From assembly GCA_018817505.1 (NCBI GenBank), contig JAHITR010000187.1:1-37333 (forward strand): 37,333 nucleotides of DNA. Reading direction: 5' to 3'. The notes beneath the pieces were generated by a model. That model saw only the letters and a program-made list of their open reading frames with translations, had not been told where the DNA came from and made no database searches. The translations under genes and the position numbers were made by a program. The first letter of the stretch is position 1, and each line of letters opens with the position of its first letter. The DNA comes from Candidatus Bipolaricaulota bacterium. GTDB lineage: Bacteria; Bipolaricaulota; Bipolaricaulia; UBA7950; UBA9294. Shown here in pieces: positions 23,927 to 31,376 of the stretch.

Positions 23927-24467
23927 CGAGAGCCTCCTCCCCTTTCGCGTATCCAGTTGAGAATGCGCGCTCGTTGAGTTCCTTTGTGCGCGCTGGAACT
24001 GAGTTGAGAATGGCATCCAGCATCGCCTCGCGTGACACGATCTCTGAGATGGCTGCCAGCGCCCCCAGCATGACAACGTTGGCAACGATCTTGCGGCCGA
24101 GCGCGTCGGCTAGGCGCGTCGCAGGAATGCCATAGACCTTGGAAACTGGTGGGGGAAGCTCGGAGAAATCTACTAGGTCCTCATCCACGATCAGTAGACC
24201 TTCAGAGTCGATATCCTGGCCGTACTTCTCGTAGGCCTCTTGAGACATGATGACCAACACACTAGGTTGGCTAAGACGGGGGTAGCCAATGACGCCATCA
24301 GAAACGACGAGGTCGGCGTTGCACGCGCCCCCGCGGGCTTCGGGCCCGTATGATTGCATCATCACCGCATTCTTGCCGCCATAGATCGAGGCTGCTCGAC
24401 CGGCGATTTTGCCTGCAGAGATGATTCCCTGCCCTCCAAATCCAGCGAAACGCACCTCAGATCTCAT
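23913..24467 (-). CDS. korC: 2-oxoacid:ferredoxin oxidoreductase, gamma subunit
   Basis: 184 residues if started at ATG 24467 (MRSEVRFAGFGGQGI); a TTG at 24503 would add 12 residues, but then the ribosome site would fall inside the gene. The GFGGQGIISAGKI start, MMQSYGPEARGGACNADLV and VMLGALAAI are standard gamma-subunit motifs that help bind CoA. It is the first gene of the long operon, separated from the other kor genes by nine genes (hdrA to tfrA). It overlaps the hdrA start. The region upstream holds a promoter and a palindrome. Confidence 0.9.
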   Translation of the reverse strand: MRSEVRFAGFGGQGIISAGKIAGRAASIYGGKNAVMMQSYGPEARGGACNADLVVSDGVIGYPRLSQPSVLVIMSQEAYEKYGQDIDSEGLLIVDEDLVDFSELPPPVSKVYGIPATRLADALGRKIVANVVMLGALAAISEIVSREAMLDAILNSVPARTKELNERAFSTGYAKGEEALGEQP

Positions 24468-24475
24468 ATTCGAGT

Positions 24476-24494
24476 AGTCCCATATACTGGGACT
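24476..24494. promoter_or_regulatory. Palindrome in the korC leader
   Basis: AGTCCCA-tatac-TGGGACT: perfect 7-bp arms with a 5-base centre, downstream of the predicted start point and just before korC. A similar half-site, TATACGGGAC, is at about 24591-24600. It may be an operator for a redox regulator or an RNA hairpin that occludes translation. Confidence 0.4.
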
Positions 24495-24524
24495 TCCTCC
24501 CAATAAGTGGATTTCGATAAGCGC

Positions 24525-24553
24525 AGTCTAGAGCGGATTCCAGAAGAAGTCAA
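24525..24553 (-). promoter_or_regulatory. Predicted promoter of the korC-hdr-mvh-tfr-kor-fum-mae operon
   Basis: On the minus strand, TTGACT (24553-24548) and TAGACT (24530-24525) with a 17-bp spacer. It lies in the 138-base gap between sucD and korC, so the operon can be transcribed separately from sucCD. Confidence 0.6.
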
Positions 24554-24605
24554 CCCAGATGAGACAGATGTCAGGTTCTGGTTAGTCTCAATATACGGGA
24601 CAGAG

Positions 24606-25478
24606 CTAATTCGACAGAATCTCGTCCATCTTTCTGCCGATATGGGCAGGGCTCTCCGCTACTGTCACGCCTGCTGACCGGAGTTCCTCGATCTTGGCTG
24701 CCGCGGTTCCTGAGCCACCAGAGACAATCGCACCTGCATGGCCCATGCGACGGCCCGGAGGCGCCGTCTGCCCAGCAATGAAGGCGACTACCGGCTTGGT
24801 GATCGACTCGGCAATGATGCGTGCTGCGTTCTCCTCTGCAGAGCCGCCGATCTCGCCGATTAGTATCATGCCGTGGGTATCGGCGTCGGCCTCAAACATG
24901 CATAAGAGATCTGAGAATGTGAGGCCGATGATCGGATCTCCACCAATACCTACGCAGGTCGATTGTCCGATGCCCAATGACGTGAGTTGATGCACCACTT
25001 CGTAGGTCAGCGTGCCGGATCGGGAGATGATGCCAATGTGCCCTGGCTTATGGATGTAGCCTGCCATCACGCCGAGCTTGCATTTTCCCGGACTAATGAG
25101 GCCCGGTGTGTTGGGGCCGACGAGCCGGACGCCCGTGGAATCTAGATGCTTGCGCACAACCAGCATGTCGTTCACGGGAATCCCTTCAGTCAGGCAGACG
25201 ATCAGTTTAATGCCTGCGTCAGCAGCCTCGAGGATAGCATCGGCTGAGAAGGCAGGCGGTACGAAAATGATGGATGCATTGGCGTCGGTCTGCTTGACGC
25301 CCTCAGAGACCGTGTCAAAGATAGGAATACCGTCAATATCCTGGCCTCCCTTGCCTGGGGTTACGCCGGCGACAATCTGTGTTCCATAGTCACGCATCTG
25401 ACGCGCGTGGAATTGGCCCTCGTTGCCTGTCATGCCTTGAACCAATACGCGTGTGTCACTACCAATCAGGATACTCAC
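24606..25478 (-). CDS. sucD: Succinyl-CoA synthetase, alpha subunit
   Basis: 290 residues from a GTG overlapping the sucC stop (GTGA). The N-terminal CoA-binding Rossmann domain shows [18 protein letters not shown] and [23 protein letters not shown] and GIGGDPIIG follow, and the phosphorylated histidine lies in [17 protein letters not shown] near residue 245. It forms succinyl-CoA from succinate, CoA and ATP/GTP, feeding Kor, or runs in reverse to make ATP. Length is normal. Confidence 0.96.
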   Translation of the reverse strand: MSILIGSDTRVLVQGMTGNEGQFHARQMRDYGTQIVAGVTPGKGGQDIDGIPIFDTVSEGVKQTDANASIIFVPPAFSADAILEAADAGIKLIVCLTEGIPVNDMLVVRKHLDSTGVRLVGPNTPGLISPGKCKLGVMAGYIHKPGHIGIISRSGTLTYEVVHQLTSLGIGQSTCVGIGGDPIIGLTFSDLLCMFEADADTHGMILIGEIGGSAEENAARIIAESITKPVVAFIAGQTAPPGRRMGHAGAIVSGGSGTAAAKIEELRSAGVTVAESPAHIGRKMDEILSN

Positions 25479-26641
25479 GATATCACCCCCACTGCTTTGG
25501 CGACCATTGTCGCCGCTTCGCCCAAATCAGCGGCTGTTAGGAAACTCAGCCCCGATTCGTTAAGGATTCTGCGTCCTTGATCCACATTGGTACCCTCCAA
25601 TCGAACAATCACTGGTACCGAGATGCGAAGCTTGTTGGCTGCAGCGACCACGCCTTCTGCTAACACGTCGCATCGCAGAATGCCCCCGAAGATGTTGATG
25701 AACACCGCCCGAACGTCGGGATCGTTGATAAGGATTTGCACACCCTTCTCTATCATGTCAGATGTCGCGCCGCCGCCAACATCCAAGAAATTGGCGGGTG
25801 ACGCGCCAACATGCTTGATGAGGTCCATGGTGGCCATGGCCAAGCCAGCGCCATTGACCAGGCACCCGACATTGCCATCGAGCTTAATGTAATTCAGATT
25901 CGCTGCCGTTGCCTCAATCTCCAGCGGATCCTCTTCATTAAGATCTCGAAGCTCCCGCAACTCTGGATGACGGAACAGACCGCTATCATCGAGGTTGAGC
26001 TTGGCGTCAATGGCTAACGGTTCGCCTTCACTTGTAATGGCTAGCGGGTTGATCTCGGCAAGAACGCAGTCTTGCTCGCAAAATAGCCGATACAGCGATT
26101 GGATAGACTTGGCCACGCCGCGTGCTGTCTTGAATGGTAGGCCGAGGCGATGAGCAAGTCGGAAGGCTTGGAACGGACGCAGCCCCAAGAACGGATCGAC
26201 AGTCTCTTTCAGAATGGCTTCTGGATTGCTGCTCGCGGTCTCTTCGATATCCACGCCACCACAGCTGCTGGCCATCACTGTGATCGCTCGATTGCAGCGA
26301 TCGATGGTCATTCCGAGATAGAGCTCTTGAGCGATATTCGCTGCGGGCTCGATCAGAAGCAGTCGCACCGTACGGCCCGCTGGTCCTGTCTGAGGCGTCC
26401 GCAGATTCATGCCCAACATACGACGTGCTGCCTCTTGGACCTCAGAAGTATTTGCAGCCAGCTGAATGCCGCCACCCTTTCCGCGACCTCCGGCGTGAAT
26501 CTGTGCTTTGATGACCACGGGGTATCCAAGTGCGTCTGCCGCCGCAATGGCTTCGTTCACAGTAGATACAGTGTTTGACGCAGAGATGGGGATGCCGTAC
26601 TTGGCGAACAGCGCCTTCGCCTGATACTCATGAATCCTCAT
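25475..26641 (-). CDS. sucC: Succinyl-CoA synthetase, beta subunit
   Basis: 388 residues; GGAGGGAG precedes the ATG at 26641. ATP-grasp features are visible: [37 protein letters not shown] (nucleotide-binding loop), EINPLA and the FLDVGGGA and [10 protein letters not shown] loops of the beta subunit. It sets nucleotide specificity (ATP or GTP, not resolved here). Its promoter faces away from the apgM promoter across a 220-base gap. Confidence 0.96.
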   Translation of the reverse strand: MRIHEYQAKALFAKYGIPISASNTVSTVNEAIAAADALGYPVVIKAQIHAGGRGKGGGIQLAANTSEVQEAARRMLGMNLRTPQTGPAGRTVRLLLIEPAANIAQELYLGMTIDRCNRAITVMASSCGGVDIEETASSNPEAILKETVDPFLGLRPFQAFRLAHRLGLPFKTARGVAKSIQSLYRLFCEQDCVLAEINPLAITSEGEPLAIDAKLNLDDSGLFRHPELRELRDLNEEDPLEIEATAANLNYIKLDGNVGCLVNGAGLAMATMDLIKHVGASPANFLDVGGGATSDMIEKGVQILINDPDVRAVFINIFGGILRCDVLAEGVVAAANKLRISVPVIVRLEGTNVDQGRRILNESGLSFLTAADLGEAATMVAKAVGVIS

Positions 26642-26682
26642 GAATCTCCCTCCTTGAAAACGAACTGGATCGCATGCGGGGG

Positions 26683-26711
26683 AACTTACGGTGTTCGATG
26701 TTTATGGTCAA
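26683..26711 (-). promoter_or_regulatory. Predicted sucCD promoter
   Basis: On the minus strand, TTGACC (26711-26706) and TAAGTT (26688-26683) with a 17-bp spacer, about 40 bases before the sucC start. The -10 box is a poor match. Confidence 0.45.
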
Positions 26712-26804
26712 GGGCGTTCGCAGCCAGCAGATCGTCCCTATGAGGAGAAACTCAGGTTGTGGCAGAGGTTGCGGCGCGATCAATAGGATTCAGCCCATTC
26801 AGCG

Positions 26805-26833
26805 TTGACAGTTAAGCAGCGGTTCGATACTGT
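26805..26833 (+). promoter_or_regulatory. Predicted promoter of apgM and the hydrogenase operon
   Basis: A perfect TTGACA (26805-26810), 17-bp spacer and TACTGT (26828-26833), some 28 bases before the apgM ATG. All plus-strand genes to the window end are closely spaced or overlapping, so this may drive the whole hydrogenase operon. Confidence 0.55.
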
Positions 26834-26861
26834 GTCGGGGCTCACACAGGGAGGAGAACGA

Positions 26862-28097
26862 ATGAAGGGCATTTTCGTCATTGCAGATGGATTGGGTGGA
26901 CGACCCACGGACCTGAATGGCAATACGTGTTTGGAAGCAGCAGAGACGCCGTATTTGGATGCGCTGGCTACACGAGGTGCTTTGGGATTGGTCGACCCCA
27001 TTGGTCCCGGCATCCGCCCTGGCAGCGATACAGCCCATCTCTCATTGCTTGGCTACGACCCATTCAAGGTTTATACGGGACGCGGCGTGTTCGAATGTCT
27101 CGGCATGGGCATGGACGTTCAAGCGGGCGACATCTGTTTTCGTGCCAACTTTGCCTCCGTGGAGTCTTCTGCAGAAGGACTTCGATTGCTCGACCGCCGT
27201 GCAGGACGCATTAGCGAAGGGCAGAACGAGCTTGAAGACGCGCTACGAGCGTTGTCAGTCCCGGGCGCGGAAATCGAATTTCTGGCAAGCACCCAGCATC
27301 GCGGTGCGCTTAGGATTCGCGGGGAAGGATTGTCCCGATTCATCGGTGAGACGGATCCCCATGAAGTCGGAACCGTGCTACTGGCCTCGCGACCCACACA
27401 GGATGTCCCAGGTGCAGACAAGACAGCAGACATCGTCAACCAAATGACTCAACAGAGCTTTGAGATTCTGCGCGATCTACCGTTGAACAAGAAGCGGGTT
27501 GCCGCCGGGCAACTGCCTGCCAACGTGCTGCTGGTTCGCGGTGCAGCCAATTGTCCAGTACTGCCCTCGATCGAATCTGTCATTGGCGCACGCGGCGCGG
27601 TGATTGCTGGTGGCGCGCTTTACCGCGGTGTGGCTGAAGCATGTGGGATGGACTACATCCCGGTTCAAGGAGCAACTGGTGGTCTGGACACGAATATCAA
27701 GGCCAAAGCAGCCGCTATTTTGAGAACGCTTGAAGACTACGATTACGTCTTCTGTCATTTGAAGGGCACGGACAATGCCGGGCATGACAAGAACGCAGCA
27801 GACAAGAAGGCGTTCATTGAGCGCATGGACTCGGAGTTGTTCAAGGTCCTCATCGAACGCGTCGATTGGGGAAGAACGCATTTGGCGTTTACAGGAGACC
27901 ACTGCACGCCGATTGACTACGGCGACCACACCGTCGATCCCGTCCCTGTTCTCTTTGTCGGTCCCAACATCCCGCGGGATCCGGGAACGACGTTTGGGGA
28001 ACGTGTGGCTGGGCAAGGTGGCTTGGGGAGATTCAGCGGACGCGTGCTTCCGATGTTGCTTGGATACTGCAATTGGGCACCCAAGTTTGGGTCCTAG
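26862..28097 (+). CDS. apgM: 2,3-bisphosphoglycerate-independent phosphoglycerate mutase, archaeal type
   Basis: 411 residues from ATG 26862 (GGGAGGAG upstream), not from 26805, where the promoter lies. It is an alkaline-phosphatase-superfamily enzyme. VIADGLGGRP gives the first metal aspartate, PGSDTAHLSLLGYDP holds the nucleophilic serine, and HLKGTDNAGHD and FTGDHCTPIDYGDHT hold the metal-binding Asp/His residues. It interconverts 3- and 2-phosphoglycerate. The ApgM family is common in archaea and present in several anaerobic bacteria. It is the first gene before the hydrogenase set, an unexpected pairing of central carbon and H2 metabolism. Confidence 0.95.
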   Translation: MKGIFVIADGLGGRPTDLNGNTCLEAAETPYLDALATRGALGLVDPIGPGIRPGSDTAHLSLLGYDPFKVYTGRGVFECLGMGMDVQAGDICFRANFASVESSAEGLRLLDRRAGRISEGQNELEDALRALSVPGAEIEFLASTQHRGALRIRGEGLSRFIGETDPHEVGTVLLASRPTQDVPGADKTADIVNQMTQQSFEILRDLPLNKKRVAAGQLPANVLLVRGAANCPVLPSIESVIGARGAVIAGGALYRGVAEACGMDYIPVQGATGGLDTNIKAKAAAILRTLEDYDYVFCHLKGTDNAGHDKNAADKKAFIERMDSELFKVLIERVDWGRTHLAFTGDHCTPIDYGDHTVDPVPVLFVGPNIPRDPGTTFGERVAGQGGLGRFSGRVLPMLLGYCNWAPKFGS

Positions 28098-28104
28098 GGA
28101 TACT

Positions 28105-28482
28105 ATGAAATTGTGCGATCTAGCAGAACTGATCGCCGGTTCGATTCTCGTAGGAGAGGACCAGCCGGATTTGGTTATTGATCGGGCCTTTGCTGCCGAT
28201 TTGCTGTCCGACGTCCTTGCGCTGACAGAGGAGCAAACGACGCTGATCACCGGGATGGTTAACCCTCAAGTGATGCGTGTCGCGGAGATTCTCAATGTAA
28301 TAGCGGTGATCTTCGTTCGAGGGAAGGTCCCTCCTGCGTCGCTGGTGGAATACGCAAACAGGCTCAACATTCCTTTGGTTACCACCAAGAAGACGATGTT
28401 CGAGACGTGTGGATTGATGTATGCCCATGGCGTACGTGCCTGTCGAAGCCGATCGACTTGCCAGATGAGTGACAGCGGATGA
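28105..28482 (+). CDS. DRTGG-domain protein (first copy)
   Basis: 125 residues from ATG 28105, 7 bases after apgM. It matches the DRTGG fold: LAELIAGSILVGED, then DLLSDVLAL, a central VIAVIFVRGKVPPASL and a final PLVTTKKTMFETCGLMYAHG. DRTGG domains are small regulatory modules also found next to CBS domains and in phosphotransacetylases. Small DRTGG proteins recur near [FeFe] and NAD-linked hydrogenase operons. The role is unknown, perhaps nucleotide sensing. It overlaps the following ATPase gene (ATGA). Confidence 0.75.
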   Translation: MKLCDLAELIAGSILVGEDQPDLVIDRAFAADLLSDVLALTEEQTTLITGMVNPQVMRVAEILNVIAVIFVRGKVPPASLVEYANRLNIPLVTTKKTMFETCGLMYAHGVRACRSRSTCQMSDSG

Positions 28483-28919
28483 AATACGCCATTCGGGCGG
28501 GAGATATCGAGCACGGGGGCAGCGCATCAGCGCGTATCAAGTCGGAATTGTCCCGAGCTGGAGTGGACGCAACGACGGCGCGCCGCGCTGGCATTGTTGC
28601 TTTTGAGGGAGAGATGAACCTCATTGTCTATTCGGATGATGGCGGCACGCTCAGTGTCATCGTTGAGCCAGACGCCGTCATGATCGAACTCGAAGACACA
28701 GGTCCTGGCATTGAGGACATTGACTTGGCGATGACGCCGGGGTTTTCGACCGCTCCTGTTTGGGCAACAGATCTAGGGTTCGGCGCTGGTATGGGTCTCG
28801 TCAACATGCAAAAACACTCGGACATATTTGAGATTCACTCCAAACTAGGTGTGGGGACGAGGATCCAGTGCCGGATCGAGCGGAAGGGCGATTGGGCGAT
28901 GAATCGCCGGGAGGGATGA
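28479..28919 (+). CDS. RsbW/RsbT-like histidine-kinase-type ATPase domain protein
   Basis: 146 residues. The GHKL fold is seen as SARIKSELSRAGVDATTARR then AFEGEMNLIVYS (N-box, with Glu and Asn), ELEDTGPGIEDI (G1 box) and FGAGMGLVNMQKHSD (G2 box), ending in a strand with GVGTRIQCRI. It lacks a dimerisation/phosphoacceptor domain, as in anti-sigma kinases. It may act as a serine kinase or ATP-dependent regulator of the hydrogenase. It is flanked by the two DRTGG genes, which may be its partners. Confidence 0.8.
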   Translation: MKYAIRAGDIEHGGSASARIKSELSRAGVDATTARRAGIVAFEGEMNLIVYSDDGGTLSVIVEPDAVMIELEDTGPGIEDIDLAMTPGFSTAPVWATDLGFGAGMGLVNMQKHSDIFEIHSKLGVGTRIQCRIERKGDWAMNRREG

Positions 28920-29254
28920 TGAGACTATCTGAGATCATTGACCGTCTGTCGCTTGATGTCCTTACACCTGCGTCAGACGTCGACAGTGAAGTAACCGGCG
29001 CGTACTGCGGTGACCTGCTCTCGCATGTCCTCGCCAAGGCAGCTGCGGGTGATTTGTGGATCACCATCCAGCACCACGCCAACATCGTTGCCGTGGCGCA
29101 AGTTACCGGGCTCCAAGCCGTTCTCATTGTTGATGGCCGAAGTCCCAACGAGGAAACGCTCACTCGCGCGAAAGACGGCGGGATCATCCTGCTCGGGACG
29201 TCAGAAAGTGCGTTCATCATGGCGGGACGACTTCATACGCTGCTGGCGGATTGA
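28919..29254 (+). CDS. DRTGG-domain protein (second copy)
   Basis: 111 residues. GGGAGGG is followed by ATGATG; the second ATG (28919) has better spacing. The sequence is a clearer DRTGG match than the first copy: GAYCGDLLSHVLAKA, GDLWITIQHHANIVAVAQ, AVLIVDGRSPNEETLTRA, then ILLGTSESAFIMAGRLHTLL. The two copies are divergent, so the duplication is old. Its role in the hydrogenase locus is unknown. Confidence 0.8.
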   Translation: MRLSEIIDRLSLDVLTPASDVDSEVTGAYCGDLLSHVLAKAAAGDLWITIQHHANIVAVAQVTGLQAVLIVDGRSPNEETLTRAKDGGIILLGTSESAFIMAGRLHTLLAD

Positions 29255-29255
29255 T

Positions 29256-29996
29256 GTGGAACTGATTGTTGCTGATCTGCATATTCATACGTGTTTGTCG
29301 CCGTGTGGTGAGTTGGCGATGTCTCCGCGCGCGATTGTTGAAGCGGCTGTGTCCAAGCGAATCGACGCCATTGCCATCACCGATCACAATAGCGTTTCCA
29401 TGGTTGATACGGTGGCTCAATTGGCACTGTCTGCAGGACTTGGCTTCTTGTATGGCATGGAGATGCAAACGCGCGAAGACGTTCACCTGCTTGCCTATTT
29501 CAATGATTCGGCCTCATGTCATCGTTTGGCAGATGCCATCTATTCATTGCTCCCCAATCGCCCCAACGAGCCGCTGTATTTCGGGGATCAGGTGATTGTC
29601 GATGCGGACGAGACGATCATTGGCTATGAACCCAAGCTGCTTGTGAACTCGCTCGACCTTGGTTTCAATGAGGCCGTGGCACTCGTCCGCGAGTACGGGG
29701 GGCTGCCGGTTCCCGCGCACGTAGATCGTGAGGCGTACGGTTTGATGGCGCAACTCGGGTTTGTACCTGAAGGGGTGATCTTCGATTTGGCTGAAACACT
29801 GACGGGTGTTCTGCCAGAGGGATTCGGGCACGCGGCGGCCATGTGCTCGTCTGACGCGCACCAACCAGAACAGATTGGGCGACGAACCACAATCTTCAAG
29901 ATGAAGAATGCATCGATACATGAGATGATTCTGGCATCACAGGGGATCGACGGACGATCTGTGACCTGCCATATAGAGGAACGGAGGACGAAGTGA
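29256..29996 (+). CDS. PHP-domain metal-dependent phosphoesterase
   Basis: 246 residues from GTG 29256, just after the DRTGG stop. PHP motifs are intact: DLHIHTCLSPCGE (metal His pair), AITDHNSV, a Glu in GMEMQTREDVHLL, VPAHVDRE and CSSDAHQPEQIG. Such proteins hydrolyse phosphoesters, nucleotides or RNA ends. PHP genes of this type recur directly before hydrogenase diaphorase genes in anaerobes, but their role there is unexplained. It overlaps hoxE (GTGA). Confidence 0.88.
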   Translation: MELIVADLHIHTCLSPCGELAMSPRAIVEAAVSKRIDAIAITDHNSVSMVDTVAQLALSAGLGFLYGMEMQTREDVHLLAYFNDSASCHRLADAIYSLLPNRPNEPLYFGDQVIVDADETIIGYEPKLLVNSLDLGFNEAVALVREYGGLPVPAHVDREAYGLMAQLGFVPEGVIFDLAETLTGVLPEGFGHAAAMCSSDAHQPEQIGRRTTIFKMKNASIHEMILASQGIDGRSVTCHIEERRTK

Positions 29997-30466
29997 CTGG
30001 CGTAATAACGGCCCAGCAAAGCGAAACGTTGCAGCGAATCCTCGATGAGTTCAAGGGAACGCAAGGCCCCTTGATCCAGGTGCTCCATCAAGCACAAGAT
30101 GTGCTTGGCTACTTGCCCGCGGAAGTGCAGTCGGCAGTAGCGGATGGGCTCGCGCTTCCGTTGTCAACGGTGAGCGGCGTGGTCACGTTCTACAACTTCT
30201 TTCGCACGGAACCGCGTGGCGAGCATGTGATCAGCATCTGCACAGGGACAGCGTGTCATGTGAAGGGAGCCGACAGGATGATTGATATTCTCCGTGATGT
30301 GCTGGGTGTCGGGTTGGAGGAAACCACACAAGATCGGCGTTTCACAGTGCAGGGCGTGCGATGCATCGGTGCTTGCGGACTGGCACCGGTGATGATGATC
30401 GACGACGAAGTCTACGGAAAACTTGACCGAAAGCGGATCCAAGAGATCCTTGCGCTCTACGAATGA
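29993..30466 (+). CDS. hoxE: NuoE/HoxE-type [2Fe-2S] subunit (first copy)
   Basis: 157 residues from a GTG, with GGAGG five bases upstream. The N-terminal helical part (PLIQVLHQAQDVLGYLP) and thioredoxin-like part are typical. Four cluster cysteines are present in SICTGTACHVKG and RCIGACGLAPVMM. It carries one [2Fe-2S] cluster in the diaphorase of NAD-linked hydrogenases (HydC/HndA equivalent). It starts the structural genes of the hydrogenase operon and overlaps the next gene. Confidence 0.93.
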   Translation: MTGVITAQQSETLQRILDEFKGTQGPLIQVLHQAQDVLGYLPAEVQSAVADGLALPLSTVSGVVTFYNFFRTEPRGEHVISICTGTACHVKGADRMIDILRDVLGVGLEETTQDRRFTVQGVRCIGACGLAPVMMIDDEVYGKLDRKRIQEILALYE

Positions 30467-31017
30467 TTGAAGAGTTGGACATGCACTTGCTTGACTTGGT
30501 GCAAAATGCGCTTTCTGCAGGCTCAAGTCGCATTGATGTGAGAGTCATCTGCGATCAGGCTGCGGATCGTCTGACGATCCGCGTCGCCGACAATGGCACA
30601 GGCATGGATGAACGTACGCTTGAGACCGTACAGCGCGGCTATTATTCCAGCAAGTCAGAACAGAGCGTTGGGTTGGGCATTCCGCTGTTGCGGGAGACGG
30701 CGCTGCACTGTGATGGGCGATTCGCCATTGAGAGCAAAATGGGCGAAGGGACAACAGTGACTGCGGAGTTTCGCAAGAGCCACATCGATCTTCCGCCGTT
30801 CGGAGATCTAGTCGCGACGTTCCTTAACATCATCGTGACTGCGGACGCTCGCTACGTTACGATTACCTATCAATGCGATGGAAATGAGCTTGAACTCGAT
30901 ACGGCGGCCTTGTCGGAACTGCTTGGGGAACTGTCATTCCAGCATCCCGAAGTGATTCGTTTCCTCAAGGCCTACATTGCTGAACGTGTCAACAAAGAGG
31001 TTAGGAGGACGGGATGA
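30463..31017 (+). CDS. Histidine-kinase-like ATPase (GHKL) accessory protein
   Basis: 184 residues. The GHKL motifs are MHLLDLVQNALSAGSS (N-box Asn), VADNGTGMDE (G1), a YYSSKSEQSVGLGIPLL lid/G2 stretch and EGTTVTAEF. A C-terminal region of about 75 residues has no catalytic motif that I see. An equivalent ATPase sits between the NuoE and ferredoxin-like genes in many HydABC-type operons, so it belongs to the standard set. Its role in hydrogenase function or assembly is not established. Confidence 0.82.
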   Translation: MIEELDMHLLDLVQNALSAGSSRIDVRVICDQAADRLTIRVADNGTGMDERTLETVQRGYYSSKSEQSVGLGIPLLRETALHCDGRFAIESKMGEGTTVTAEFRKSHIDLPPFGDLVATFLNIIVTADARYVTITYQCDGNELELDTAALSELLGELSFQHPEVIRFLKAYIAERVNKEVRRTG

Positions 31018-31376
31018 AACTCGAAGAGCTTCGCCAGATTCGTGAGCGGGCTTCGAAAGAGCTGTCCCTGCGCAAGGGAAATGCTCGGATTAAGGTAGTC
31101 ATCGGAATGGGAACGAGCGGAATCGCTGCAGGAGCGCGTGATGTGATGGCTGCGTTCCTCGATGAAATTTCAGTTCGCAATCTGACGGACGTCGTGGTGA
31201 CGCAGACCGGTGAGCGTGGGCTGGCGTCATCCGAACCCGTGGTTGACGTTCTCATCACCGGAGAGCCGAAGGTGAGCTACGGCCAGATGACGGCTGACAA
31301 AGCCCGGCGTGTGGTGGTGGAGCATTTGGTGAACGGCAACGCAGTGACTGACTTCGTCATCGAAGTGAGGGGATAA
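31014..31376 (+). CDS. HndB-like thioredoxin-fold protein lacking all cluster cysteines
   Basis: 120 residues overlapping the ATPase gene (ATGA). Its sequence KLEELRQIRERASKEL, VVIGMGTSGIAAGARDV and VVTQTGERGLASSEPVVDV aligns by eye with HndB-type [2Fe-2S] proteins, where the matching stretches read GTCGIAAGA and TGCxGxC. Every ligand position is substituted (Ser, Glu, Ala/Ser) and the whole protein has no cysteine. The fold and position in the operon are kept. It cannot hold the usual cluster, so it may be a structural or assembly subunit. The codons are clean and I see no frameshift. Confidence 0.82.
   Translation: MKLEELRQIRERASKELSLRKGNARIKVVIGMGTSGIAAGARDVMAAFLDEISVRNLTDVVVTQTGERGLASSEPVVDVLITGEPKVSYGQMTADKARRVVVEHLVNGNAVTDFVIEVRG

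Noticed and set aside
24083-24085. TTG start giving a 705-residue HdrA
   Set aside because: The extra 53 residues lie wholly within korC and are not HdrA-like; the GTG near 23926 with GGAGG upstream begins at the conserved family N-terminus.
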